Origin: Firmicutes bacterium HGW-Firmicutes-16
GTDB lineage: Bacteria > Bacillota > Clostridia > Oscillospirales > Oscillospiraceae
Assembly: GCA_002841545.1 (NCBI GenBank)
Contig: PGZZ01000006.1
Location: forward strand, 124,001 to 188,000
Direction of reading: 5' to 3'
Length of the DNA: 64,000 bases
Program-made: the position numbers and the translations under genes
In this document: positions 24,211 to 32,670 of the stretch, piece after piece
Position numbering within the stretch: the stretch's first letter is position 1
Layout: every line of letters starts with the position of its first letter
The notes under the pieces: generated by a model
Database searches by the model: none
What the model was told of the DNA's origin: nothing
Seen by the model: the letters and a program-made list of their open reading frames with translations, nothing else

Positions 24211-24540
24211 ATGACATTCAAAGAACAAGCGACGGCCGATGTCGCCGCCGTGTTTTTCAACACCGATGAATTCTGCGACATTCATAACGTGAACGGCACG
24301 GACATGACCGTTCAAATTGATAGCAATGAGCTGCAGAAACAGACCGCCGGCAAGGTATACACCGCAGAGGCCGCTGGGCTTTACAAAGGGTCCTGGCTGA
24401 TTTATGTATCTTCCTTGGAGTATGGATCCCTGCCAGCAATCGGCAGCATAATCACCTTGGACAGCAAGAAGCGTCGGGTTATAGATGCGAAGAACGAGGC
24501 AGGTGTGTATTCCATCGAGCTGGAGGCGATCCGGTCATGA
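24211..24540 (+). CDS. Head-tail connector protein
   Basis: 109 residues starting MTFKEQATADVAAVFFNTDEFCDIHNVNG; the TTG at 24193 is inside the hairpin and unlikely. The layout (N-terminal helix then a beta barrel: DMTVQIDSNELQ.., GSIITLDSKKRRVIDAKNEAGVYSIEL) matches the lambda gpFII/Phage_attach type that forms the tail-docking ring. Its stop overlaps the next start by 4 bases (ATGA). Confidence 0.75.
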   Translation: MTFKEQATADVAAVFFNTDEFCDIHNVNGTDMTVQIDSNELQKQTAGKVYTAEAAGLYKGSWLIYVSSLEYGSLPAIGSIITLDSKKRRVIDAKNEAGVYSIELEAIRS

Positions 24541-25136
24541 TTGACATTGAAATCGACATGAAAAAGGAAGTAGCTGCAATCGAAAAATCGCTGGGCAGTT
24601 TGAAGAAAAAAGCGCCCAGTGTTCTGGCCAAAGCTATCAACGTAACAGCCAAAGAAGCCAGGACAACCCTGGCGAAAAAGGCACAAGAAAGCTATGCGGT
24701 TAAAGGCGGGAATTTCAACAAGGCCATGAAAGTCAAAAAAGCAACAGCCGGTCACCTAACAGCGACGCTTCACGCGACAGGTTCACCGATGGAAATCAAA
24801 GACTTTAAGGTTTCCCCGGGGAACGTTCCCGCGCAAGACGCCAGGCCGGACATCACCAAGGGCAAGGTTCTGAAAAGCAGCGGCATGAAAGTTCTTCAAA
24901 AGGGAAACCTCAAGGCGTTTATTGCCAAGTTTAAGAGCGGCCACGTTTCCGTGGTTCAAAGGAAAGGCCCGCTGCGGCTCCCACTTAAAAAGCTGCTTTC
25001 CCCAGCGATACCTCAAATGTTGGGCAGCGAGCACAAAGTCTATGGAGTTGTAAAACCGCAGATTGAGAAGAACCTCCAGAAAAACATCGGTATTCAGATC
25101 GAAAAGCTATTAGCAAGGGAGGCGGCGAAAGCATGA
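24537..25136 (+). CDS. Minor tail protein Z-like tail completion protein
   Basis: 199 residues, very Lys rich. MKKEVAAIEKSLGSLKKKAPSVLAKAINVTAKEARTTLAKKA, the conserved HATGSPMEIKDF core and the LSPAIPQML region match GPZ (PF06763). In lambda gpZ positions the tape measure end and is needed for DNA transfer. Overlaps neighbours by 4 bases on both sides, so a compact connector operon. Confidence 0.85.
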   Translation: MIDIEIDMKKEVAAIEKSLGSLKKKAPSVLAKAINVTAKEARTTLAKKAQESYAVKGGNFNKAMKVKKATAGHLTATLHATGSPMEIKDFKVSPGNVPAQDARPDITKGKVLKSSGMKVLQKGNLKAFIAKFKSGHVSVVQRKGPLRLPLKKLLSPAIPQMLGSEHKVYGVVKPQIEKNLQKNIGIQIEKLLAREAAKA

Positions 25137-25612
25137 CGCCTGACATATTAGAAGCAACCCTGGCGGCAGAAATTACCACCATATTCACAGGCTACACCCT
25201 CAAAAATTCGGACGAAGCGGCCGTCGCGTTAAACGTATTCGTTCACGACATCCCGGTTATACAAGGCGACGACGAGGGCGACAGCGAAGCCCCTCCCCCT
25301 GAACCTTACATTGTTGTTAAAGCCACCTCCGGCAATATTGCCTCAGAGGACGACCCGCAGGCCGTAACCGTAGTGCTTGTTATTTGCGTATTTGACGACG
25401 CCAACGAACGCCAGGGCCACAAGGACATTCTTCACATCATACAAAAAGTATATGAGCGGTTCGCAAAGAACCCCGTGCTTGCCGGAAAGTTCGTTTTAAA
25501 ATACCCGATTGATTGGGTCCTTCAGGACGAGGACACTTACCCTTATTATTTCGGTGGTATGCAGCTTCTATTTGAGTGCCACGCCATAAAGAAGGAGGAT
25601 CCACTCGCATGA
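25133..25612 (+). CDS. Probable tail terminator protein
   Basis: 159 residues, alpha/beta, acidic (DDEGDSEAPPPEPYIVVKATSGN.., VTVVLVICVFDDANERQGHKDILHIIQKVYERF, MQLLFECHAI). Size, fold and place between gpZ-like and sheath genes fit the tail-terminator (gpU-like) class capping the tail at the head end. No sequence motif settles it; assignment rests on order and secondary structure. Confidence 0.6.
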   Translation: MTPDILEATLAAEITTIFTGYTLKNSDEAAVALNVFVHDIPVIQGDDEGDSEAPPPEPYIVVKATSGNIASEDDPQAVTVVLVICVFDDANERQGHKDILHIIQKVYERFAKNPVLAGKFVLKYPIDWVLQDEDTYPYYFGGMQLLFECHAIKKEDPLA

Positions 25613-25878
25613 AAAAAAGTACAGACGCGACGACCCCCGCCAACACGACTGTCGTTTATTGCGGGCCGACCATAATCGGAATCGCAAAGCAGTTCAGCAC
25701 ATACACAAACGGAATCCCCGCAGCCCTGGCAAACAAGGCGAAAGAGATACCCGCAATTGCGGCCCTTGTAATTCCGATAGACGAGCTCCCCAAAGTGAGG
25801 GAGCAGCTACGGAGCGGCAAGGGCTCATTTTATGCCATATACACAGAAGTTCAACGAATCATAAAAGGAGGCAAATAA
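25609..25878 (+). CDS. Small protein before the sheath gene, unknown
   Basis: 89 residues starting MKKSTDATTPANTTVVYCGPTIIGIAKQFSTYTNG, preceded by GAAGGAGG and overlapping the previous stop (ATGA). Small proteins with this CGPTI..IPIDELP pattern occur immediately before tail sheath genes in Firmicutes myophages. Role unknown, perhaps tail assembly. Confidence 0.7.
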   Translation: MKKSTDATTPANTTVVYCGPTIIGIAKQFSTYTNGIPAALANKAKEIPAIAALVIPIDELPKVREQLRSGKGSFYAIYTEVQRIIKGGK

Positions 25879-25881
25879 GTC

Positions 25882-27360
25882 ATGGCCTATAAACATGGTA
25901 TTTACGTTTCAGAATCTGACACCAGCATGCCGACGCCCCTCACAGGCAGCGCAGGCCCTCAGGTCATATTCGGAACGGCACCAATTCATCTGACCGCAAA
26001 TCCCGCGGCAGCGGTCAACAAACCTGTTCTTTGCAATACCTACGAAGAAGCCGTCGCGGCCTTAGGATATAGCGACGAGTGGGACAAGTTCACCCTTTGT
26101 CAGAGCATGGATGCATGCTTCCGCATTTTTGGAGTTGCCCCGGTAATCTTCGTCAACGTTCTCAATCCGAGCACCGTGGCCCACATTACCAGCAACGCAG
26201 CGGAAACTATAACACCCGCAAACAGTCAGGCAACTTATGCGAAGGCTTATGTCCTTTTGAGCACCCTTGTTGTTAAAAAGGATACTACGACATTAGTTGT
26301 CGGCACGGATTACTTCGCTGCGCATGATGAAGCCGGACACGTTCTCATTACCCTGATTTCCACAGCGGCAAAGGCAGCGGCCACGCTGACAGTTTCAAGT
26401 TCGAGCCTCAAGCCCGACGGAGTACTCGCAACAGACATTATCGGCGGCACCAACGCGACGACCGGAGCCGACACCGGCCTGGCACTTATCCGCCAGATTT
26501 ACCCGAAGTTTGGAATTGCCGCAGGGCTTATCCTCGCCCCGGGCTGGTCCCTGACTGCAACCGTCGGAGCAGCCCTGCAGACAGCCTGCGAGGACATAGA
26601 CGGCTGTTTCAACTGTGAGACCCTAATCGACATCGACAGTAGCACAGCAACGGTCTACACCGGAGTAGAAGCGCAGAAGGCAACTCAGGGCGTCGATTCC
26701 AGCCACGCAATTGCGCTGTGGCCAAAGGTTAAGGTCGGCACAAAGATATATTTCTATTCGGCGGTTTATGGAGCCCTTATAGCATACACGGACGCGAAAA
26801 ACAGCGACGTTCCCAGCCTTTCACCTTCTAACAAAGCCCTGGCATCGCCGAACGATCCGAGCGTATTAATTACGGCGGCGGTACTTGCCAACGGTACCGA
26901 GGTTATTCTGGATCAGGAACAGGCAAACACCGTGAACGGTTACGGCGTAGTTACAGCCCTGAACATGGGCGGCTTTAGGGCATGGGGCAACAATACTGCG
27001 GCCTTCCCCGAAACAGCCGAACAGAAGGATCGATGGATTGCAACACGCCGCTTCTTCACATGGTGGGCGAATAGCTTTATTAAGACCTACTTCGAGAAGG
27101 TAGACGATCCCGCAAACTACCGGCTGATTGAGAGCATCGTGGACAGCGAAAACATCAGGGGCAACCGATTTGTCGCGGCAGGCTACTGCGCCGGAGCAAA
27201 AATAAAATTCCTCGAGACAGAGAACCCTACCGCATCAATCCTAGCGGGAACAATTAAGTTCCATATGTATCTGGCACCATACACACCGGCCGAGAACATC
27301 GAACTGGTTCTCGAGTTTGATCCGGCAGCCCTTGTGGCAGCCCTGACAGGAGGCGAATAA
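25882..27360 (+). CDS. Contractile tail sheath protein
   Basis: 492 residues. YKHGIYVSESDTSMPTPLTGSAGPQVIFGTAP at the start (sheath handshake region), insertion domain in the middle, and the C-terminal signature RRFFTWWANSFIKTYFEKVDDPANYRLIESIVDSENIRGN..GAKIKFLETENPT belong to PF04984. It shows the phage has a P2-type contractile tail, a myovirus, although its head genes are lambda-like. Confidence 0.96.
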   Translation: MAYKHGIYVSESDTSMPTPLTGSAGPQVIFGTAPIHLTANPAAAVNKPVLCNTYEEAVAALGYSDEWDKFTLCQSMDACFRIFGVAPVIFVNVLNPSTVAHITSNAAETITPANSQATYAKAYVLLSTLVVKKDTTTLVVGTDYFAAHDEAGHVLITLISTAAKAAATLTVSSSSLKPDGVLATDIIGGTNATTGADTGLALIRQIYPKFGIAAGLILAPGWSLTATVGAALQTACEDIDGCFNCETLIDIDSSTATVYTGVEAQKATQGVDSSHAIALWPKVKVGTKIYFYSAVYGALIAYTDAKNSDVPSLSPSNKALASPNDPSVLITAAVLANGTEVILDQEQANTVNGYGVVTALNMGGFRAWGNNTAAFPETAEQKDRWIATRRFFTWWANSFIKTYFEKVDDPANYRLIESIVDSENIRGNRFVAAGYCAGAKIKFLETENPTASILAGTIKFHMYLAPYTPAENIELVLEFDPAALVAALTGGE

Positions 27361-27363
27361 TCG

Positions 27364-27876
27364 ATGAACGGAATACCTTCAAAAATCAATATGTTCAATC
27401 TTTACAAGGACGGCACGAAGCTATTCGGAATTTCGGACGAGGTAACGCTGCCCGACTTCGAGGCAATGAGCGAAACCCTCTCTGGTCCTGGCATCCTTGG
27501 CGAAATTGACAGCCCGACCATCGGTCACTTTGGCAGCCAAGAAATGGAGATTCCATTCCGCGTGTTGGACGAGGAGCTTTTCGGTATGGTGACGCCCGGC
27601 GTAGCCGTGAACTTAACCCTGCGTGGATCCATCCAGGTGGAAACCAACGAAGGCATAGCTTACAAAGGGATGAGAGTGGTTGTTCGCGGCAAGGTGAAGA
27701 GCATTTCGAGCGGCAAAGTAAAGCAGGGCGCAGCGACCGGGTCAAGCGTTAAACTTGAGCTTACTTACATCCTAATCGAAATCGACGGCAAATCGATGAT
27801 TGAGCTGGACAAGCTCAACTCCGTCTACAAAATAGGTGGCGTAGATATTCTTGAGAAAGCGAGGGCTTTGAGCTAA
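27364..27876 (+). CDS. Major tail tube protein
   Basis: 170 residues. GIPSKINMFNLYKDGTKLFGISDEVTLPDFEAMSETLSGPGILGEIDSPTIGHFGSQEMEIPFRVL is the P2 gpFII family (PF04985) that stacks as hexamers inside the sheath. Its stop shares a base with the next start (TAATG). Confidence 0.95.
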   Translation: MNGIPSKINMFNLYKDGTKLFGISDEVTLPDFEAMSETLSGPGILGEIDSPTIGHFGSQEMEIPFRVLDEELFGMVTPGVAVNLTLRGSIQVETNEGIAYKGMRVVVRGKVKSISSGKVKQGAATGSSVKLELTYILIEIDGKSMIELDKLNSVYKIGGVDILEKARALS

Positions 27877-28205
27877 TGAATGAAAAAAAGACGACCCCAA
27901 TCGAGGAGCCCATCCTTGAGCTGGTATTTAAAAAGCCTTACATGTTTGAAGGCACCGAGTATAAGAGTGTCGACCTTTCAAAGCTCGAAGACTGGACCGG
28001 CGGAGATATAGACAAGGCAAAGAAAACCCTCAAGTCTATGGACGGATTGGACCCTCAGGACATGACGCTGCCTGAAAGCAATTCAAATTATTGCCGAATC
28101 GTCGCGTCGATGGTAACCGGTCTACCGTTTGAGTTTTTTAAAAATCTCAAGGCTCGGGATTCAAGAGCTCTTGATGTTCTGGTTATCGGTTTTTTTCTCA
28201 GTTAG
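27876..28205 (+). CDS. Tail assembly chaperone, gpE-like
   Basis: 109 residues: EPILELVFKKPYMFEGTEYKSVDLSKLEDWTGGDIDKAKKTL then NYCRIVASMVTGLPFEFFKNLKARDSRALDVLVIGFF, the gpE-type chaperone (PF10109) that coats the tape measure during tail assembly. The zero-frame stop is TAG at 28203. Seven bases of T at 28190-28196, correctly phased, lie just before it and allow the frameshifted longer form listed separately. Confidence 0.93.
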   Translation: MNEKKTTPIEEPILELVFKKPYMFEGTEYKSVDLSKLEDWTGGDIDKAKKTLKSMDGLDPQDMTLPESNSNYCRIVASMVTGLPFEFFKNLKARDSRALDVLVIGFFLS

Positions 28206-28363
28206 GCGTAATCGGAATGTCGGCAAGAAACTTCAAAAAAGTCTATACAAATCTGGCCCTAGCAAGCCTGACAAGTATAGACTTTTTTGAGTCTATGCCT
28301 ATAAAAGACTTAATCGAATACGCAGAAATCTTAAAGGAGGCGACAGACGAATATGGCAAGTAA
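27876..28363 (+). CDS. gpE-E' product by programmed -1 frameshift
   Basis: The slippery heptamer T TTT TTT (28190-28196) is in phase with the E frame. After a -1 slip the reading continues SQLGVIGMSARNFKKVYTNL and onward through SIDFFESMPIKDLIEYAEILKEATDE to TAA at 28361, overlapping the tape measure start. This C-terminal part is the normal E' (gpGT-like T domain) of P2-type phages, where the same slippery site type is used. A hairpin (AAAAAGTCTATAC / GTATAGACTTTTTT) starts about 40 bases downstream and may stimulate slipping. Confidence 0.88.
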
Positions 28364-30307
28364 ATATGATCTTATGATCAATATTGGCGGTAAGCTAAAC
28401 CCCAGCCTAAAAAACTCAACGTCCGCCGCCGGCAAAGCTCTATCAGGTATGCAAAGAAGCGCCGGTCTCGTAAAAACCGCGATAATTGGCGCTCTTAGTT
28501 ACATCAGCGTGGCATCGGTCGTCAATTTCGGAAAATCCGCAGTATTGGCGGCAGAAGCTCAAATCGATGCCGAAACAAAGTTGATGGCTGTTTTGCAAAA
28601 CGTTAAATCAATTCAGGCAAAAGGGCCTGAAGCATACAAAGAGTCAGCCAAAGTGCTGGAGTCCGTGGCCAGTAACCTGCAGAAGGTCGGAGTTATCGGA
28701 GATGAGGTCACTTTATCCGGTATGCAGCAACTAGCGACATTTCAGATGTCGGACGATCAAATCAAAGTCTTGTCAACCGGAATGACCGACTTGCTCGCGC
28801 AGCAGAAGGGACTTAATGCTACTCAATCAGATGCCGTAACCATTGCCAACATGATAGGAAAAGCAATGGACGGCAATGTGGGAGCCCTGTCCCGCGTCGG
28901 TATCAGCTTTACAGACGCACAGGCGGTGCTGAAGTGCTCGAAAATAACGTCGGCGGCGTAAACGCAGCGCTGGCAGACACGGATCAAGGCAAAATACAGC
29001 AGGTTACAAACGCTTGGGGAGACATGAAGGAGAAAATAGGCGCTAAATTGCTGCCTGTGATTGCATCCGTAATGTCGTTTATAAATAATCACATTCCTGA
29101 TATCGAAAGCAAAATCGAAAAGGTCAGTGCTTTTTTAGATACGAAGGTAAAGCCGGTTATTGCTTCGATCGTAGGCTTCATAAAAGCTCATATGTCAACA
29201 ATTAAAGCGGTCGTTGGTACGGCGCTCGGGATAATAAAAAGTGTTATTATCGGTGCTTACACAGTCATAAAGGGAATCATCAATTTTATATCAGAACATC
29301 AAGTGCTTTTTGAAACAATTGCAGGAGCAATAATGGCGGTCGTTGCGGCAATGCTCATATGGAAGGCGGTCACGACGGCGATTTCTGCGGTTACAAAAGC
29401 ATTCGCGATAGTTCAGGCCGCGCTCAACGTCGTCATGGCCGCAAACCCCGTTATGATAATTGTTCTGACGGTCGTCGCGCTTGTAGCGGCGTTCGTTATC
29501 CTATGGAAGAAATGTGCGGCTTTTCGTAATTTTTGGATTAATCTCTGGGACGGAATAAAGAAAGTTTTCTCGACCGTAGTTAACGCGATCAGCGGCTTCT
29601 TCAAGAAATGGGGTTCGCTGGTTCTACTCTTTGTAGCGCCCATAATCGGAATACCGTTGCTGATAATAAAGCATTGGGATTCGATAAAAGCGTTTTTTGC
29701 GGGGGTGTGGGAGAGCATCAAGAGCGTGTTTAGCGCTGTGGGGTCATGGTTCGGCGGTGTGTTCACAGGCGCCTGGGAAGGAATAAAGACCGCATTCTCG
29801 GCGGTCGGTTCGTTCTTTAGCGGAATATGGGCCACGATAACCGGCCTCTTTACCACAATAGGAACGACGATCGGAGACGCAATCGGTGGCGCTTTCAAGA
29901 CCGTTGTCAATGCGATAATCAGTTTTGCGGAGAATATGATTAACGGATTTATTTCCTCGATAAACCTCGCTATCTCGCTGATCAACGAAATACCCGGTGT
30001 AAACATCCCTATGATAAAACTGCTCGAAATTCCCAGACTTGCGGAGGGCGGCATCGTTCAGCACGGAGGCGGCGGCATCCTGGCGAACATAGGCGAAGGC
30101 AGGTACGACGAGGCCGTCATTCCCCTCAAGAACGGAAAGAGCCTAGGCGGAGGATCAAACCTAACCTTTGCCCCGGTTCAAAACTTCTATGGCTCTGTGA
30201 GCAAAGCCGACGTCGAAGAGGCAAACGCCGCGAGCTTTGCTCAATTCAAAGTGTGGTATAAAAAGATGAAAGACGATGAGCGGCGCAAGTCGTTCGCGCC
30301 AGCATAA
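28353..30307 (+). pseudogene. Tape measure protein, interrupted by a frameshift
   Basis: The frame starting MASKYDLMINIGGKLNPSLKNS runs to 28961; the continuation EVLENNVGGVNAALADTDQGKIQ is in the -1 frame from about 28934 to 30307. Both parts are tape measure: the first ends near GALSRVGISFTDAQA, and the second has a TM-rich middle (LFVAPIIGIPLLIIK), an amphipathic repeat GVWESIKSVFSAVGSWFGGVF and a C-terminal AEGGIVQHGGGGILANIGEGRYDEAVIPL. In relatives about 20 further residues normally separate DAQA from EVLENN, so a small out-of-frame deletion is the simplest explanation. It lacks a good slippery site. Joined length is about 650 codons. Confidence 0.85.
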
Positions 30308-30309
30308 AA

Positions 30310-30366
30310 AATGTCCACTCTCCGAAAGAGTGGACATTGCGCTTATATATTTTGCTGAATGCTGAA
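30310..30366. repeat. Hairpin repeat at the left edge of the inserted cassette
   Basis: AATGTCCACTCT and AGAGTGGACATT form a perfect 12-bp stem; read leftward it is followed by TTTTTTAT, a terminator for the leftward cassette. The hairpin plus following TATATTTTGCT..ATGCT is repeated at 31491-31552 with a few changes. Confidence 0.8.
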
Positions 30367-30372
30367 ACATCG

Positions 30373-30726
30373 TTACTCTATCGACAATCCATGCTGTTTG
30401 AGGAAAGATAGTTTATCCCAATAACCGCGTTGAAAAACAATTTTATCATTCACAACATGAAAAAATCCACAGCCTCGTAACCCCAGCGGATCACGCCATT
30501 CCATAATGGCCCACTGCCCATCCTCAAACATATTCTCCACGATACAAACCATTTTGGCTTGCGCAAATTCACTTTCAAAGGATATTTTAATATTATCACG
30601 ACCGCAAACCGGTTCATTTGCGACCTGATGGTTGATGGCGTTTTCCTCATAGAGCAATGACAGCGCTTCGGCATCAGCTCGATTAAAAGCATCAACAAAT
30701 AGTTGTAAAACTTCTTTAGGTCTCAT
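30373..30726 (-). CDS. NTF2/SnoaL-like protein
   Basis: 117 residues of the cone-shaped NTF2-like fold: MRPKEVLQLFVDAFNRADAEALSLLYEENAINH.., GRDNIKISFESEFA, GQWAIMEWRDPLGLRGCGFFHVVNDKIVFQRGYWD. These small proteins bind or convert small molecules; the substrate is unknown. GGAGGTAGTGAA precedes the ATG. It is leftward, host-like and inserted within the rightward tail operon together with the two following genes, so it is a probable moron (cargo) gene. Confidence 0.8.
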   Translation of the reverse strand: MRPKEVLQLFVDAFNRADAEALSLLYEENAINHQVANEPVCGRDNIKISFESEFAQAKMVCIVENMFEDGQWAIMEWRDPLGLRGCGFFHVVNDKIVFQRGYWDKLSFLKQHGLSIE

Positions 30727-30782
30727 TTCACTACCTCCGATAAAATTAATAATCTATATTTAGTATACAGTTCGCTTTATGC

Positions 30783-31403
30783 TCATTTTACATTGCTATA
30801 AAAAGTCTCAAATCCGTTATTAATCACTATGCTTCCATTGGGAACTTGAAAAAAGATAAGCATAATATTTAAAAAATCCACACAAGAACCCATAGCATTT
30901 AACAAGCACAAAAACAGCATATATCCGTTAAGCAATTGAAACAAATTAAGAACAATTGGAAATATGACAGACAGGATAAAAAACGGCATGAAAGATATAA
31001 CAATGAAGCGCCCCTTTTTTAAAGGCTCTGTCGTAGAAACAAATCCAAATAAACCGTTAATTCCAAAACAAGTGTTATCTGACTGTACAAAATTCGGAAT
31101 AAATATTGCGTGTATCAATTCGTGTATAATCATGAATACAAATAACACAACGATGTACAGCACTATTTTAAAATCAATATTAAAAACGATTCCAAACGAA
31201 TTCGCTTTTAAAAAGTCAAATAAAGCAGGCTTTAAAAAACAAATGATACCTATAGTAATTCCGCCCAACAAGAACGCAAACGGTATCGAAAGCAGGGTTG
31301 CCATGCATAGATTTGACGGCTCTTTTAGTTTTTTCCATCCATCATCCATCAATTGTTGGCTTAAGGTTTTATCTGTTGGCGTTATTTTTTTTGCATATTT
31401 CAT
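30783..31403 (-). CDS. DUF3267 membrane metalloprotease-like protein
   Basis: 206 residues with four to five hydrophobic segments and the zinc-protease-like HELIH (in FVFMIIHELIHAIFIPNF), characteristic of DUF3267. The family resembles site-2-type membrane peptidases, but its substrates are unknown to me. Very AT-rich compared with the tail genes. Second gene of the leftward cassette, in line with the NTF2-like gene. Confidence 0.8.
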   Translation of the reverse strand: MKYAKKITPTDKTLSQQLMDDGWKKLKEPSNLCMATLLSIPFAFLLGGITIGIICFLKPALFDFLKANSFGIVFNIDFKIVLYIVVLFVFMIIHELIHAIFIPNFVQSDNTCFGINGLFGFVSTTEPLKKGRFIVISFMPFFILSVIFPIVLNLFQLLNGYMLFLCLLNAMGSCVDFLNIMLIFFQVPNGSIVINNGFETFYSNVK

Positions 31404-31490
31404 TAAAACGATTCACATCCAATTTTTTAAATAGTCTGTTTTTATTATACATGCAACAAATGGAAGTTCAACTATAATAACCAAAGCACG

Positions 31491-31552
31491 AATGTCCGCT
31501 CTCAAAAAGAGTGGACATTCGTGTATTATATTTGCTTTATGCTCAGAACCTC
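31491..31552. repeat. Hairpin repeat, second copy
   Basis: AATGTCCGCTCT..AGAGTGGACATT plus TATATTTGCT..ATGCT resembles 30310-30366. The two copies bracket the NTF2-like and DUF3267 genes, suggesting this gene pair moved or duplicated as a unit ending in the hairpin. Confidence 0.7.
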
Positions 31553-31608
31553 CGCTTCTTCATGCACAAGACTAAACATTGTTTGCATTCACTTCGTGTA
31601 AATGCAAA

Positions 31609-32229
31609 TTATTGCTTACCGCGCTTTTTAAGTACGACCGCAAGTACAACTCCGGTAATTATCATTACGATACCAATAACTATGATGACAGTTCCCATAA
31701 TTGACACAGGATTATTCGTGGCAAAGCCAGAAGCCGCATTGCTTATCAGATTGCCAGACGCGTCGAAGTAGATACTTCCACCCGAAAACATGCTGTTCAT
31801 ATCGGAGAACGAGTTGTCGAAAAAACCCGTAAACATACGGCGTGTCAAATAACGCGCCAGCGTGCCAATTGCTGTAAAGCCGATACCGCCAATAGAGATG
31901 TACACTCCAAACAGCCAGCCGTATCTGCGCAGCAGTGTTCCAAGCACGCCAGGAATGGAATCTATCCAATTGGTGCTTGGTGCAGACGGGGTAGGTTCCG
32001 GTTCATGATCGACTGTTTTTTCTTCTTCCGGCTCGTCCTCAGTTAATAGCCAGTCAATCGTCACGCCATATGCCACTGCCAGAAGGCGCAGCTTGTTGAT
32101 CTCCGGTTCTGCGTCGCCGGTTTCCCATTTGCTGATTGCCTGACGGGATACACCAAGCTGTTCCGCCAGTGCTTCCTGGGACAATCCGGCTTTCTTGCGG
32201 CAATAAAAAATCTTTTCCTGTAGCTTCAT
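31609..32229 (-). CDS. HTH regulator with transmembrane C-terminus
   Basis: 206 residues. The N-terminal XRE helix-turn-helix (KIFYCRKKAGLSQEALAEQLGVSRQAISKWETGDAEPEINKLRLLAVAYGV) is followed by an acidic/proline linker and two hydrophobic segments (GWLFGVYISIGGIGFTAIGTLA and IMGTVIIVIGIVMIITGVVLAVVL). This is a common Clostridia type of membrane-tethered regulator with unknown signals. It is leftward with GAGAGGAAC before the ATG. It is chromosomal in style and probably cargo. Confidence 0.85.
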   Translation of the reverse strand: MKLQEKIFYCRKKAGLSQEALAEQLGVSRQAISKWETGDAEPEINKLRLLAVAYGVTIDWLLTEDEPEEEKTVDHEPEPTPSAPSTNWIDSIPGVLGTLLRRYGWLFGVYISIGGIGFTAIGTLARYLTRRMFTGFFDNSFSDMNSMFSGGSIYFDASGNLISNAASGFATNNPVSIMGTVIIVIGIVMIITGVVLAVVLKKRGKQ

Positions 32230-32458
32230 AAAAAGTTCCTCTCTGTATTGTGGTTGAGTTCAGTTTAACAAAATGCCCGGTTGCGAAACAATCGATAACA
32301 GCTTGAAGTTCCGCAACCAAAGGTTGCGAATTCCACAATTCGATGCGCAAACAACTTCTTAAGCTATCAGGCGTAAAGACTCATAAATAATATGTCGTTA
32401 TTATAAATACAAACCCATATAAATGCAATTACTATCACAACCTTATAAAGGAGGCAGC

Positions 32459-32668
32459 ATGGCGACAACCTACACGACCAAAGCCGGTGACACCTGGGAC
32501 GCCATCGCATACGCAGTATATGGCTCCGAGAAATACATCGGCCATTTAATGCAGAACAACTTCCCACTTTTGGACCGTTTTGTTTTCGAGGCCGACGTCA
32601 ATCTCAACACGCCGGCGCTTCCCGAAAGCACCCAGCAGAGCGCTGGCCTTCCGGCGTGGAGGGCGTAA
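32459..32668 (+). CDS. Tail protein X (LysM-like)
   Basis: 69 residues from the ATG after AAAGGAGG: MATTYTTKAGDTWDAIAYAVYGSEKYIGHLMQNN..LNTPALP. This is the gpX family (PF05489), a small LysM-like domain at the base of P2-type tails. It resumes the rightward tail operon after the inserted leftward cassette. Confidence 0.9.
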   Translation: MATTYTTKAGDTWDAIAYAVYGSEKYIGHLMQNNFPLLDRFVFEADVNLNTPALPESTQQSAGLPAWRA

Positions 32669-32670
32669 TC

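Noticed and set aside
28925-28961. Programmed frameshift in the tape measure gene
   Set aside because: No X XXY YYZ heptamer in phase at the junction, and residues conserved in relatives are missing, which points to deletion.
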